Source of the DNA: Caryophanales bacterium UBA4694
Lineage (GTDB): Bacteria; Bacillota_I; Bacilli_A; RFN20; CAG-288
DNA length: 27,452 nt
Direction of reading: 5' to 3'
Assembly (NCBI GenBank): GCA_002404835.1
Contig: DHKM01000036.1
Span: 1 to 27,452, forward strand
Position numbers and translations under genes: made by a program
Part shown: positions 1 to 8,900 of the stretch, in pieces
Position numbering within the stretch: position 1 is the first letter of the stretch
Layout of the letters: each line of letters opens with the position of its first letter
Notes under the pieces: generated by a model
Databases searched by the model: none
What the model saw: only the letters and a program-made list of their open reading frames with translations
What the model was told of the DNA's origin: nothing

Positions 1-48
1 CCCCAATTATTCTTATCTCTTTATCTTTTTTGAATTAAGGAAAAATAG

Positions 49-54
49 TATAAT
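49..54 (+). promoter_or_regulatory. -10 box of the dnaN promoter
   Basis: A perfect TATAAT hexamer lies at 49-54. Transcription would start near 61, leaving a short leader that contains the AGGAG ribosome-binding site at 70-74. No good -35 sits at 16-18 bases spacing; a TTGAAT at 30-35 is only 13 bases away. The -10 assignment is therefore good but the full promoter is partly inferred. No DnaA box (TTATNCACA) was seen in the first 84 bases. Confidence 0.6.
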
Positions 55-84
55 AAAATGTATATTTTTAGGAGCATCACTTTC

Positions 85-1245
85 ATGAAATTAGCCATTA
101 AACGAGTCGAATTTCTTAAGATCTTGAATTTTGCAAATCAAATCATTCCAGCCAAAAGTCCGGAAAGTCAATTTATGAATTTCCTTCTTCGTTGCAGTGA
201 AGAGGGTTTATCTGTCATTGCCAGTGACGGAACCATATCCACCAAAATCGAACAACCATTGAAAAACAGTCAAGGTGAGGATATCATCTTCAACATCAAT
301 CCTGGCTTTATCCAGGTTCCGGCAAAATATTTCCTCGATATTATTTCCAAAATCGGAGGAGATATGGTTACCATCGAGATGGTCGATAGCACGATGCTCA
401 ACATTTCCGACGGTATCAATAACTTCAACCTCAAGACCAAAGCCGGAGAAGAGTATCCGGATGTCAATCTAGCTATCCCAGAAAACAATAACGGACTTTC
501 CGTTCAACTAGCTGACTTCAAGAAGCTCTTTGATGCAACGTCCTTTGCCGCAGCTACAAGAGGACCAAAGGAACTTTTCCAAGGCATCAATATCCGTGCT
601 CATGATGGGAAGCTTTATTTCTTGGCCACGGATTCCTATCGTATGGCAAGATATGCCGTTCCTCTTGAAGACAGCCAAGCCCAAATTGATTTCACCTGTC
701 CGGTCAAAGCCCTGGATATGGTCAGCAAGATTTCCGAAGAGGGATCCTGTACCATATACTTCGACGAACAGAGCGCCCTCTTTGTCTCAAACGGAATCAC
801 TCTTTCGACAAGACTGATCCGAGGAGAGTTCCCGTCTGCCGATCGCATTATTCCTGCTTCATTTGAATACACCTGCAAAATGAACACCAGCGAATTTCTC
901 AATGCTGCCGATCTGATCAAGGTCGTCACTTCCTATGAAAACAAGAACAATCAGGTTAAGCTTATCCTCTCAAAGGATACCGGCGTCACTTTGACGGCAA
1001 AGTCCACCAATTATGGTGATGGTAAGACGGTTCTCAGAGAAAGCGAAATCTCTTTGCCGGAGGGACAGAGTATCTTCGAAATCGGATTCAATCTTGAATA
1101 TGCTGTTGCTGCCGTCAAGGCTTTGAACTCTCAGAGTTTTACGTTTGAATTCGTCTCTCCGACCAGAATGTTCATGCTGAAGAATGATGATCCGGAAAAC
1201 ATCCAGATTGTCACGCCGATACGTATGAACTCTTTCGAGAATTAA
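85..1245 (+). CDS. dnaN: DNA polymerase III beta subunit (sliding clamp)
   Basis: This is the ring-shaped processivity clamp of the replicative DNA polymerase. The protein is 386 residues, the normal length for bacterial beta clamps, and its sequence runs through the three repeated clamp folds. It begins MKLAIKRVEFLKIL, the usual DnaN N-terminus, and ends with the conserved P-[IV]-R-M motif (TPIRMNSFEN), which helps form the pocket bound by clamp-binding partners. An in-frame ATG lies upstream at 58, but the ATG at 85 is preferred: AGGAG at 70-74 precedes it by ten bases, the upstream ATG has no ribosome-binding site, and 58 falls at or before the predicted transcription start. dnaN normally follows dnaA close to the replication origin, so dnaA is probably just left of the window. 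The gene has its own promoter and terminator. Confidence 0.97.
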   Translation: MKLAIKRVEFLKILNFANQIIPAKSPESQFMNFLLRCSEEGLSVIASDGTISTKIEQPLKNSQGEDIIFNINPGFIQVPAKYFLDIISKIGGDMVTIEMVDSTMLNISDGINNFNLKTKAGEEYPDVNLAIPENNNGLSVQLADFKKLFDATSFAAATRGPKELFQGINIRAHDGKLYFLATDSYRMARYAVPLEDSQAQIDFTCPVKALDMVSKISEEGSCTIYFDEQSALFVSNGITLSTRLIRGEFPSADRIIPASFEYTCKMNTSEFLNAADLIKVVTSYENKNNQVKLILSKDTGVTLTAKSTNYGDGKTVLRESEISLPEGQSIFEIGFNLEYAVAAVKALNSQSFTFEFVSPTRMFMLKNDDPENIQIVTPIRMNSFEN

Positions 1246-1262
1246 AGACAATCGGGTAAATC

Positions 1263-1292
1263 AGACCGCTTTGTGAAAAGGCGGTCTTTTTT
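1263..1292 (+). terminator. Rho-independent terminator after dnaN
   Basis: AGACCGC at 1263-1269 pairs with GCGGTCT at 1281-1287, and the stem can extend inward through TTT/AAA. A run of T follows from 1287. It lies 18 bases after the dnaN stop codon. Confidence 0.88.
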
Positions 1293-1324
1293 GTGAAAAT
1301 CACTTAATAAACATATGTATGAGT

Positions 1325-1333
1325 TGCTATAAT
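1325..1333 (+). promoter_or_regulatory. Extended -10 promoter for the coiled-coil gene
   Basis: TGCTATAAT at 1325-1333 is a consensus extended -10 (TGnTATAAT). The best -35 candidate is a weak TTAATA at 1304-1309, which is typical when an extended -10 is present. It lies just downstream of the dnaN terminator, so the next gene is transcribed independently. Confidence 0.7.
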
Positions 1334-1363
1334 TAAATCATAAAATCCGCAGGGGGTTCATCT

Positions 1364-4300
1364 ATGACGAAAGAACAGGCATTGATTCTCTGGGACCAGC
1401 TCTTCCTAGGCGCAGAAGTCGCCTATGACTATGCTTCCCATGAAATACATAGAGACGATTATCAGAATGACGAAAATGGATTTGGCTGGGATGTCGATAC
1501 GAAGCTTCCTCTATCTGCCGGTGGTACTTTAGCGGCATCCAATATGACGATTTCCTCGATGCTGACAAAATCCATACGAGGCGGAAGAGCTTCTTTCCGT
1601 ATCGGAAACTTCTCTTATCAGGTTCGGAAAGGTAAGAGGTACAACGTATTCGAAATCTTCGATGTGACAGAACCTCATTCCCCTGTTTCGATGGAACCGG
1701 ACAAAGGAAATCAGGATCCGCATTATAACGAAGCGAGAAAACGCAAATCTTTGGAAGCCAAGAAAACCTATTCTTCGGCTTCGGATTTTCTGTCTCAGTT
1801 TTTGAAAAATCGAAGAAAAGAAGAAAAAACAGAAGAAAAACCGTTGTTTCAGGCAAGAGAAGAGAAAGAGGAAAACAAACCCATCGAAAAGAGGCAAGAA
1901 TCCTCAGAAGAAAAAATACCAGTCGAAGAAACAGAAGGAAAAATCCAAGAAGAGAATAAGGATGCCAAATGGAATTTTACCAATGAAAAGTTTGAATACG
2001 AAAGACCTCAGGAAACCTTTGACAAATCCAAGATCGTCGAACATAGTGAACCGATTGTAGCCGTCACTTTCCAGGACAATGAAGCCAAATTCATCAAAAC
2101 GGAACCCTTTGAGGAGAACCAATGGAAAGATATCGATGGAAGGACAGATGCCATTGAATCCGTTCAGGATGTGAAATTCTTGGAAAAAGCAAAAGAAACA
2201 TCGATGAATCTGGTAGAAGAAAAGACTCCGGATATCGATGGAATCGAAGAGACGGTCAAGACCGCATTCCAGTCCGAGTCTGAAATGATAAATGCCCGGA
2301 AAGATGAAACAGAACCCAAAATCACATCGGAAGAAGAACCTGATGATCCTAAGAATCTAGTCGAAGAAAAAGAAGAGATTTCTCCGATTGCTTCTTCGGT
2401 TGAAGATAAAAACGAGACTGAAGAGGAAGAAGATAAAATCGTCGAAACGGTGAAAGAAGAGGAAAAAGAAGCTGAACCGGAAAAAACGGCTTCGGAGGAG
2501 AAACCGGAGCAGGCTGCTTACAATGAATCTTCAGCAACGGAAATCGATGAAGATTTTGATGTCGATGACGATGATACCATCGTCATTCCGGAAAATTCGG
2601 AAGCACCTGATACGAATGCCGATATCGGCGGACTTCTTCATAAAATCGAGTCTCTTAAGACTCTGGTCCATGACCTGGAAAGAAAGCAGAAGGATGCTGA
2701 TTGGAAGATGAATCAGCTCAATGTTTCCTTCCAGACAGAAAAAGAAGAAAACGAAAAGAACAAGAAGGAAAAAGAGATACTAAGTCAGAACTTGGACAAG
2801 GCCAATGATGAACTGGAAAAAGCCAAGGAGATTTCTTCTTCTCTTGAGAACAAAGTGCAGACATTGGAAGAAGAGAGCAAGTCTTCCAAGGAAGAATATG
2901 AAAGACTCTCCTCTGAATTGAAACAGGCAAACGAAAAACTGATCAATTCCAATCAGGAAAACAAAAACAAGGAAACACAGATCATTTCCCTGAACGAGTC
3001 TAGACAGAGTCAGCAGAATCAATATGTGGAAATCACCAAGAAACTTTCCGATGTTTCTCTAACTCTTCTGGAAAGCCAGAAGAAGGAAAAAGAACTTGAA
3101 ACAGAGATTCAGGTAAAGGAAGATGAAATCAAGACTCTGAACGAAGAAAAAGAAAATCTGACAAAGAACAAGGAAGCATTGGAAACGAAGGTATCTGACA
3201 TGGATTCAGATATATTGAAACTGAATCAGGCTTCCGATGAACTGTCCAATCAGATCGAGAAGCAAAAGCGATATCTCCTTCTTTCCCAATGCCACATCCA
3301 GGAAAAGTATTTCGATATCTGCCTGGATTACATGAGAGAAAACCAAATATACTTCTCCGAAGAGAACGTCTATATGGCATTGAGTTTCAATCCGCAGTGG
3401 GAGAAGAAAGAAAACGGAAATGTAATCTATGCTCCTCAGGAGGAAAAGAAGGAAGAGGAGACATTGGATGACAACCGCATGGTTGTGACTACGGTCGATG
3501 AAATCGATGTCTCGTATCTTACCAGGGAAATCGAAAGGGAAAAACTTGCCTTGAAGCTGTTCAAGGAAGTCTTTGGAGCGGATGTCTATGAGACAAGCGA
3601 TTTTGCCGGAAGACTGATCCGCTATTCGGAATACAAGAACGGAAAATCCGTTTATGGATGGGACTTTGTCAGATTGGATGATAATGGTCAAGACAGCAAA
3701 GACAATATCGTCATAGCAAGTCTAAGATCTTTGACTGATTTCAACAGAGACGAAGAATTCATGACCAATGGCCATCGTTTCAAAGTCTTGGACAAAGGCG
3801 ACAGGAAAGTCTTGGATTCTACGGAATATATCACCAATCCATACAATTTCACTCAGGCGATGAGCGTTGTCGAGAACGAGTGCAGCAAATCGGTCCCGCT
3901 TGTCTACATTTTCATCAAATATACAGGAATCAAGAGTGAAATTGTCTCCCAGGATAACCAGAAGAAATTCAACGACCTGATCGAAAGAACCGTGAAAAGA
4001 TGCTGCCCGAACAGTTATCTTCAGCTTCAGACCATCCGGGATCACACCTTCATCACCTTCGATGCCTCCATCGACGGAGCCTATAAGGAAGTCTATCGTT
4101 ACTGCATCCTCCTGAATTCTTATCGTACGGCATTCAAGAGGGCAAAACTCATCAATGCCATCATCATCCTAGATGAACTTAAGGCACCGATTGCTTATCA
4201 TCATTTCACTTTCGAACAGCTCATCAACGAATTGAACGATGTCGATCTCAGAGCAATCAAATATACCGTGAACAATGTTTCCATCGTGGATTCCTTGATC

Positions 4301-4462
4301 AAGAGAACCGTCCATGTCGGTCCTCAGATCATCAAGAATATTCCTGTGGATCCGAAAACCCTGGTTGAATCCAAAATCGGAGAAGGGAATTTCGCCATTG
4401 CCTATAACTTCAATGAACACTTCTATGAAATACCGTACATTTACGAGATCATGAAGAAATGA
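1364..4462 (+). CDS. Large coiled-coil protein with a duplicated terminal domain, function unknown
   Basis: I do not recognise this 1032-residue protein. AGGGGG at 1351-1356 supports the ATG at 1364. There is no signal peptide or membrane segment, so it is probably cytoplasmic. Domains in order: a compact N-terminal domain (about 5-101); a Glu/Lys-rich, probably disordered stretch (about 115-415) with acidic clusters; a long heptad-like coiled coil (about 420-625); a region of mixed character; a second copy of the N-terminal domain (about 728-825); and a globular C-terminal domain (about 835-1032). In both copies an ALxL helix is followed 35-36 residues later by GWD (41-43 and 765-767), then a hydrophobic N-[MI]-x-I strand, then a KG-x-R motif (G90 and G812). 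The gene is monocistronic or weakly linked to the peptidase gene, with a parS site directly after its stop. A structural or chromosome-organising role is possible but unproven. Confidence 0.9.
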   Translation: MTKEQALILWDQLFLGAEVAYDYASHEIHRDDYQNDENGFGWDVDTKLPLSAGGTLAASNMTISSMLTKSIRGGRASFRIGNFSYQVRKGKRYNVFEIFDVTEPHSPVSMEPDKGNQDPHYNEARKRKSLEAKKTYSSASDFLSQFLKNRRKEEKTEEKPLFQAREEKEENKPIEKRQESSEEKIPVEETEGKIQEENKDAKWNFTNEKFEYERPQETFDKSKIVEHSEPIVAVTFQDNEAKFIKTEPFEENQWKDIDGRTDAIESVQDVKFLEKAKETSMNLVEEKTPDIDGIEETVKTAFQSESEMINARKDETEPKITSEEEPDDPKNLVEEKEEISPIASSVEDKNETEEEEDKIVETVKEEEKEAEPEKTASEEKPEQAAYNESSATEIDEDFDVDDDDTIVIPENSEAPDTNADIGGLLHKIESLKTLVHDLERKQKDADWKMNQLNVSFQTEKEENEKNKKEKEILSQNLDKANDELEKAKEISSSLENKVQTLEEESKSSKEEYERLSSELKQANEKLINSNQENKNKETQIISLNESRQSQQNQYVEITKKLSDVSLTLLESQKKEKELETEIQVKEDEIKTLNEEKENLTKNKEALETKVSDMDSDILKLNQASDELSNQIEKQKRYLLLSQCHIQEKYFDICLDYMRENQIYFSEENVYMALSFNPQWEKKENGNVIYAPQEEKKEEETLDDNRMVVTTVDEIDVSYLTREIEREKLALKLFKEVFGADVYETSDFAGRLIRYSEYKNGKSVYGWDFVRLDDNGQDSKDNIVIASLRSLTDFNRDEEFMTNGHRFKVLDKGDRKVLDSTEYITNPYNFTQAMSVVENECSKSVPLVYIFIKYTGIKSEIVSQDNQKKFNDLIERTVKRCCPNSYLQLQTIRDHTFITFDASIDGAYKEVYRYCILLNSYRTAFKRAKLINAIIILDELKAPIAYHHFTFEQLINELNDVDLRAIKYTVNNVSIVDSLIKRTVHVGPQIIKNIPVDPKTLVESKIGEGNFAIAYNFNEHFYEIPYIYEIMKK

Positions 4463-4476
4463 TTTCACGTGAAACA
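4461..4476. other. parS: parS centromere-like site (ParB/Spo0J binding)
   Basis: The 16 bases at 4461-4476 match the widely conserved bacterial parS consensus TGTTTCACGTGAAACA at 14 of 16 positions; only the first two bases differ. The core TTTCACGTGAAA at 4463-4474 is a perfect 12-base palindrome. It starts within the TGA of the coiled-coil gene and ends before the ribosome-binding site of the next gene. parS sites cluster near the replication origin, which agrees with dnaN at the left edge. No other copy was noticed in the window. Confidence 0.85.
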
Positions 4477-4492
4477 ACTAAGGAGAGAACAA

Positions 4493-5686
4493 ATGAAAGT
4501 CACAGAAAGATTTCTGAACTATGTAGCCATCGAATCCACCGCCTATGAGCCAAAGGAAGACAGCTGTTCCAACGATAAGATTCTCGATATGACAAAGCTT
4601 CTTTTGAAGGAGCTTCAGAAGCTTGATCCTGAGGAAATCAGCGTCAATCAGTACGGAATCATCGACTGCAAATTCAGAGGAACCGGAGACAAAGGAAGGC
4701 TTGTTTTGTGTTCCCATATGGATACTTCCAACCAGGCAAGCGACAAGGATGTAAAGGTCAAAATCGATGTCTATGACGGAAAAGACATTGCTTTGAACGA
4801 TCATATGTCCCTCAGTGAAAAAGAATTCCCGTTCTTAAGCCGTGCCAAAGGCCATCATATCATCCATACGGACGGAACTACCCTTCTTGGCGGAGACGAC
4901 AAAGCAGGAATTGCCATCATCATGACCGCCTTGAACGAACTTTTGAAGGAAAATGTCCCGACAAGGCCGCTTGAAATCATTTTTACGACCGATGAGGAAA
5001 TCGGCGTCGATGCTGAGCATGTCTCCATGGATCTTGTCACCTCAAAATACGGATATACGGTAGATGGAGGCGCATATGACTATATTTCGACGGAGACATT
5101 CACGGCCTATAGCATGCAGGTGAAGGTCGTGGGAAAATCCATCCATCCAGGAGCGGCGAAAGACAAGATGGTAAATGCATCGAATGTCCTTATCCGGTTC
5201 CAGAATGCTCTTCCGGAATATCTAAGGCCGGAAGATACCGACGGAAAAGAGCCGTTCTATCATTTATGCAGCATCCATGGAAGCGAAGAAGCGGCCTATG
5301 GGGAATACATCATCCGTTCCTTCGACGAGAACCAGATTCAGTCTCTCATCGAATTGGCGAAAATTACGGCACGGCGAATCAATGATTCCCTTGGCTATAT
5401 TGCCATCCAGCTTGACATCAAGAACCAGTATCACAACATGAAGGTCGAACTGGACAAACATCCGGAGATTCTGGAAGAAATCGAAGGCGTCTATAAGAAA
5501 TTGGGATTGCCGTATCAGTATGAGTCGGTCCGTGGCGGAACCACCGGTTCCCAGCTTTCCTTCATGGGGCTTCCCTGTCCGAATCTCGGAACTGGAGACT
5601 ACAATTGCCATGGTCCGTATGAGTATGTCGACGAAGAAGAAATGGAGAAGATGGTTGATGTTGTCAAGGAGCTGATGAAGGCCTAA
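4493..5686 (+). CDS. pepT: Peptidase T-like aminotripeptidase (M20 family)
   Basis: This is a cytoplasmic zinc metallopeptidase that removes the N-terminal residue of tripeptides. The protein is 397 residues, close to the roughly 400 usual for PepT. The two-zinc M20 residues are visible: H75 and D77 in SHMDT, bridging D136 in GGDDKAG, the base E168 and ligand E169 in TTDEEIG, D191 in TVDGG and H373 near the C-terminus in NCHGPYEY. A small dimerisation domain with an IHPG motif lies between. The start is set by AGGAG at 4481-4485, seven bases before the ATG at 4493; an in-frame upstream ATG at 4469 lies inside the parS palindrome and lacks a ribosome-binding site. It probably completes degradation of peptides brought in by the Opp system encoded downstream. 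Confidence 0.93.
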   Translation: MKVTERFLNYVAIESTAYEPKEDSCSNDKILDMTKLLLKELQKLDPEEISVNQYGIIDCKFRGTGDKGRLVLCSHMDTSNQASDKDVKVKIDVYDGKDIALNDHMSLSEKEFPFLSRAKGHHIIHTDGTTLLGGDDKAGIAIIMTALNELLKENVPTRPLEIIFTTDEEIGVDAEHVSMDLVTSKYGYTVDGGAYDYISTETFTAYSMQVKVVGKSIHPGAAKDKMVNASNVLIRFQNALPEYLRPEDTDGKEPFYHLCSIHGSEEAAYGEYIIRSFDENQIQSLIELAKITARRINDSLGYIAIQLDIKNQYHNMKVELDKHPEILEEIEGVYKKLGLPYQYESVRGGTTGSQLSFMGLPCPNLGTGDYNCHGPYEYVDEEEMEKMVDVVKELMKA

Positions 5687-5750
5687 ATTTCCTTTTGCAA
5701 TAAGGATAAATATATATATATTAACTAATTCGTAAAAAATACATAATAGC

Positions 5751-5764
5751 TGTAAGCGTTTACA
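5751..5764. promoter_or_regulatory. cre-like catabolite-control operator upstream of the protease gene
   Basis: TGTAAGCGTTTACA matches every position of the CcpA-binding consensus TGWAARCGYTWNCA. It lies 64 bases after the pepT stop and about 200 bases before the protease start. With flanking C and G it forms CTGTAA/TTACAG arms and is followed by six T residues, so it could also fold as a weak terminator of pepT. The exact consensus, and a near copy at 20367-20380, favour the operator reading. Confidence 0.65.
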
Positions 5765-5827
5765 GTTTTTTGCCTATTGTTTCACACTTTTTTATCGTTT
5801 TTTTGATATTTTTGTTAAAATAAAAAC

Positions 5828-5864
5828 AAAAACAGGCGACTTTCCTTGAAAACCGCCTGTTTTA
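5828..5864 (+). terminator. Terminator-like hairpin between pepT and the protease gene
   Basis: ACAGGCG at 5832-5838 pairs with CGCCTGT at 5854-5860. An A-rich 5' flank and a T-rich 3' flank extend the stem, so it could act in both directions. An alternative is that it is a 5' leader hairpin, because an extended -10-like TGTTAAAAT at 5813-5821 would start a transcript at its base. Confidence 0.7.
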
Positions 5865-5898
5865 TATTAAAAAATAGTGAAAATTGATTGTATTGTTC

Positions 5899-5927
5899 TT
5901 AAATTTCAACCTTCTTTTCGATAAAAT
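5899..5927 (+). promoter_or_regulatory. Possible promoter of the S8 protease gene
   Basis: A -10-like TAAAAT lies at 5922-5927 with a weak -35 (TTAAAT, 5899-5904) at 17 bases. It is downstream of the hairpin at 5828-5864 and upstream of the CGGAGG ribosome-binding site at 5945-5950. The -35 match is poor, so the call is tentative. Confidence 0.45.
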
Positions 5928-5961
5928 AGTTTCGCATTAGTTTTCGGAGGTAGATTTTAAT

Positions 5962-8900
5962 ATGAAGAAAATTATTACATTGCTTGGTGTAGTGGCTACT
6001 TTGAGCCTTTCTGCAGGCTTGAATAAGACAAACACCATTGATCTTTCTAAAATCAGAAAAGACAAGACGACGTCTTTTGTCATCGAAGTCGATGATAATC
6101 TTGATTATCGCACCAATGCCGGAAGCAGAAATCGTGCCTTGAACGACATCAAGTACAAACTGACAGGATTCGATTATTCCATTCCGTACGTCTATGACAG
6201 AGTACTCAATGGTTTTGCTGTGACCGTAAAAAGCTCTCAGGCTTCTCTTGCCGAGGCAGTCATGAAGACCTCTTCCTATGTCTCGAAGGTCACAAAGGAA
6301 ACCCGTTATGCTGCTCCTACCGGAGACAATATGACGACAACGACCTATGTCAACGGTGCTCAGACTGTAGACAAATCTACTTCTGCCGAAAAGACTGCCT
6401 ATCAGAACCGTGAACTCATTCTTAAGAATGTCTCCGCTTCCGATATGGGTGCCACAAATGAACAGATCAAGGCTGTCACAGGAAAAGACGCAGCTTTAGG
6501 AAAAGGTGTTACAATCGGTATCATCGATACAGGTCTTATTCTCAATCAGGTTTCCGAATTCACCGATGAGAACGGACATGCGGTCGAAAACACCTATCGC
6601 ACCGCTGCTGTAGACAATATGAAGAAGAACGGACTTGAGAACTACATCAATGCTCCTGCCTTCCGTCCGTTCACCGATCAGGACAACTGGTCCGATACGC
6701 TTTCCAGAACCAAGATCGAAAGCGTCAAGAAGGGACTTACGGGTTCTAAGTACAAGTATCTCAACAACAAGATTCCGTTTTCCTATGACTATGTCGGAAA
6801 TGACGATAACGTCAATCCGGATCCGGAAGAAGGCAATCATGGTACCCATGTTGCCGGTCTTGCCGCAGCCAACGGAACGGATTTCCAGGGTGTCAGCAAG
6901 AATGCCCAGCTTGCCATCTTCAAGGTTTTCGGAGACAAGGCTACTGGTGCCGGTGATGCTGCGATTGCCGCTGCATTGAACGATGCTGCTACGCTTGGTC
7001 TTGATATGGTCAACCTTTCCTTGGGTTCTCCGTTGGATGAAAGCAAATCTTCTTCTGGTTCTGCTGTCATCCGTGCTCTTGAGAACTGCTCCAAGGCCGG
7101 TACCATCGTCAACTTCTCTGCCGGTAACGACGGAAAAGGATCCTTTGCTTCCACCAAAGGCTACTCCCAGTGGTCTATGGATACTACCGAATCCGGTATT
7201 CTCGGAAGCTATGCTGCCGATAGCAGCAAGGCCAACATCGTCGCTTCCTCCAACCCGACCGAAAAGTTCTATTCTGCCTTGATTCAGGCTAATGGAGAGG
7301 TCGTCCAGTTTGAAGATCAGATGGTCAACAAGGCCGGTTCTTCAACTTCCTATCCGACAGAATATCCGTTTGCGGAAACCATCAAGAGCTATGGTGAGGA
7401 TACCGTAAACTATCCGAACCTTAAGAATGCCGACGGCTCCTATAACTTCGTCCATGTCAAGGATCACGGAAAGAAGGAAGGCTATGCCCAGACTGCAAAC
7501 GGCGATATCGATCCGACAAACTACCAGGGAAAGATCATCGTCGTCGACCGTGGCGGTTCCGTCACTTTCGAAACTATGGCTCAGAACGCCGCTGTTGCCA
7601 AGGCAGCTGCTTTGATTGTCATCAACAATACGACCGAAACGGCATTCTCCATGAGCATGTCCTTCGGTAACTTCACTCCGAATTTCCCTGTCGTCTTCGT
7701 TCTCGGCTCTGCTGCCTCTAGTCTTAAGACTTCCGTCGACAAAGAATCCACGGGAACCTTGACGATTGTTTCCAACCAGATGGCAACGACTGCAGACGGA
7801 AACGGCATATCCAGCTATTCTTCCGATGGGTCCATCAGCGATCTGGAACTTACTCCGACAATCTCTGCACCTGGTTATCAGGTCATCTCTTCCATTTCCG
7901 CCGATGTCAATGGTACCAAGAGCGGAAGCACAAGAATCTATAATTCCAACCTTTATGGTTATGAATATATGCAGGGTACTTCCATGGCTTCTCCGAATCT
8001 TACCGGTGCCATGGCCGCTGCCCTTTCCGAGTATGTTCCGGGTTCCGGAAGCAAGGCCGTTGCCAACGAAGAGGAGTTCATGAAGAAGAAGAGAGAACTC
8101 TCTAGCCTTGCCATGTCTACTGCGGATAGCAATATCGGTACCAACAAGAAGTCCGAATCCGTTCGTCGTCAGGGTGCAGGTGAAATCAACGCCTCCAGAA
8201 TCCTGGCTGCCGACTCTTATGTTACAACTGATCTTGTCTCATCGGATGTTCTTGCCAAGTCCAAAGCCGAACTGAAGAACAGCAAATCCCTTGAGACTGG
8301 CGGAACCTTATATCATGCCGACCTCAGCAAGGACGAAGAAGCTTATATCAATATTCCGTATACCATCCACAACACTTCTTCCTCCAGTAAGACCTATAAG
8401 CCGTCTTTGCAGCTGCTGATTCCTGCCTTGGATGTCCAGTATACTGCTCAGGATGCCTATGATGCTTATTACAACCAGGATTCCACCAATACCGAAACCA
8501 TGGCCGAGAATATTACCGGAAATGTCACGGCTTCCATCTATGATGATGAAGTCGAGGTTCCGGAAAGTGCCTATGTCTCCGGAAGAGAGAACATCACAGT
8601 GGCTCCGGGAGCTACAGCTACCGGCACAATCAAAGTCCGTATCGATAACCTTGCCTTCAGCAAAGAATTCGGAAATACGAGCATCACGAAGGACAGCAAA
8701 GGAAACGATGCAACCAAATTCGAAAAATATACCTGCGAAGATTTCACGGGTACTCTGAGAGAATATTTCAACAAATACTTCGATTCCACCAAAGGAAGCT
8801 ATGTCGAAGGATTTGTGAAGCTTGAAGATGCGGATTCTGCTACTAAAGGTACCAGTAAGGATACTTCCCTCAACTTCCCGTATCTTGGCTTCTATGGAGA

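Noticed and set aside
58..84. Upstream start for dnaN at 58
   Set aside because: It is at or before the predicted transcription start and lacks a ribosome-binding site; the ATG at 85 has AGGAG and gives the normal DnaN N-terminus.
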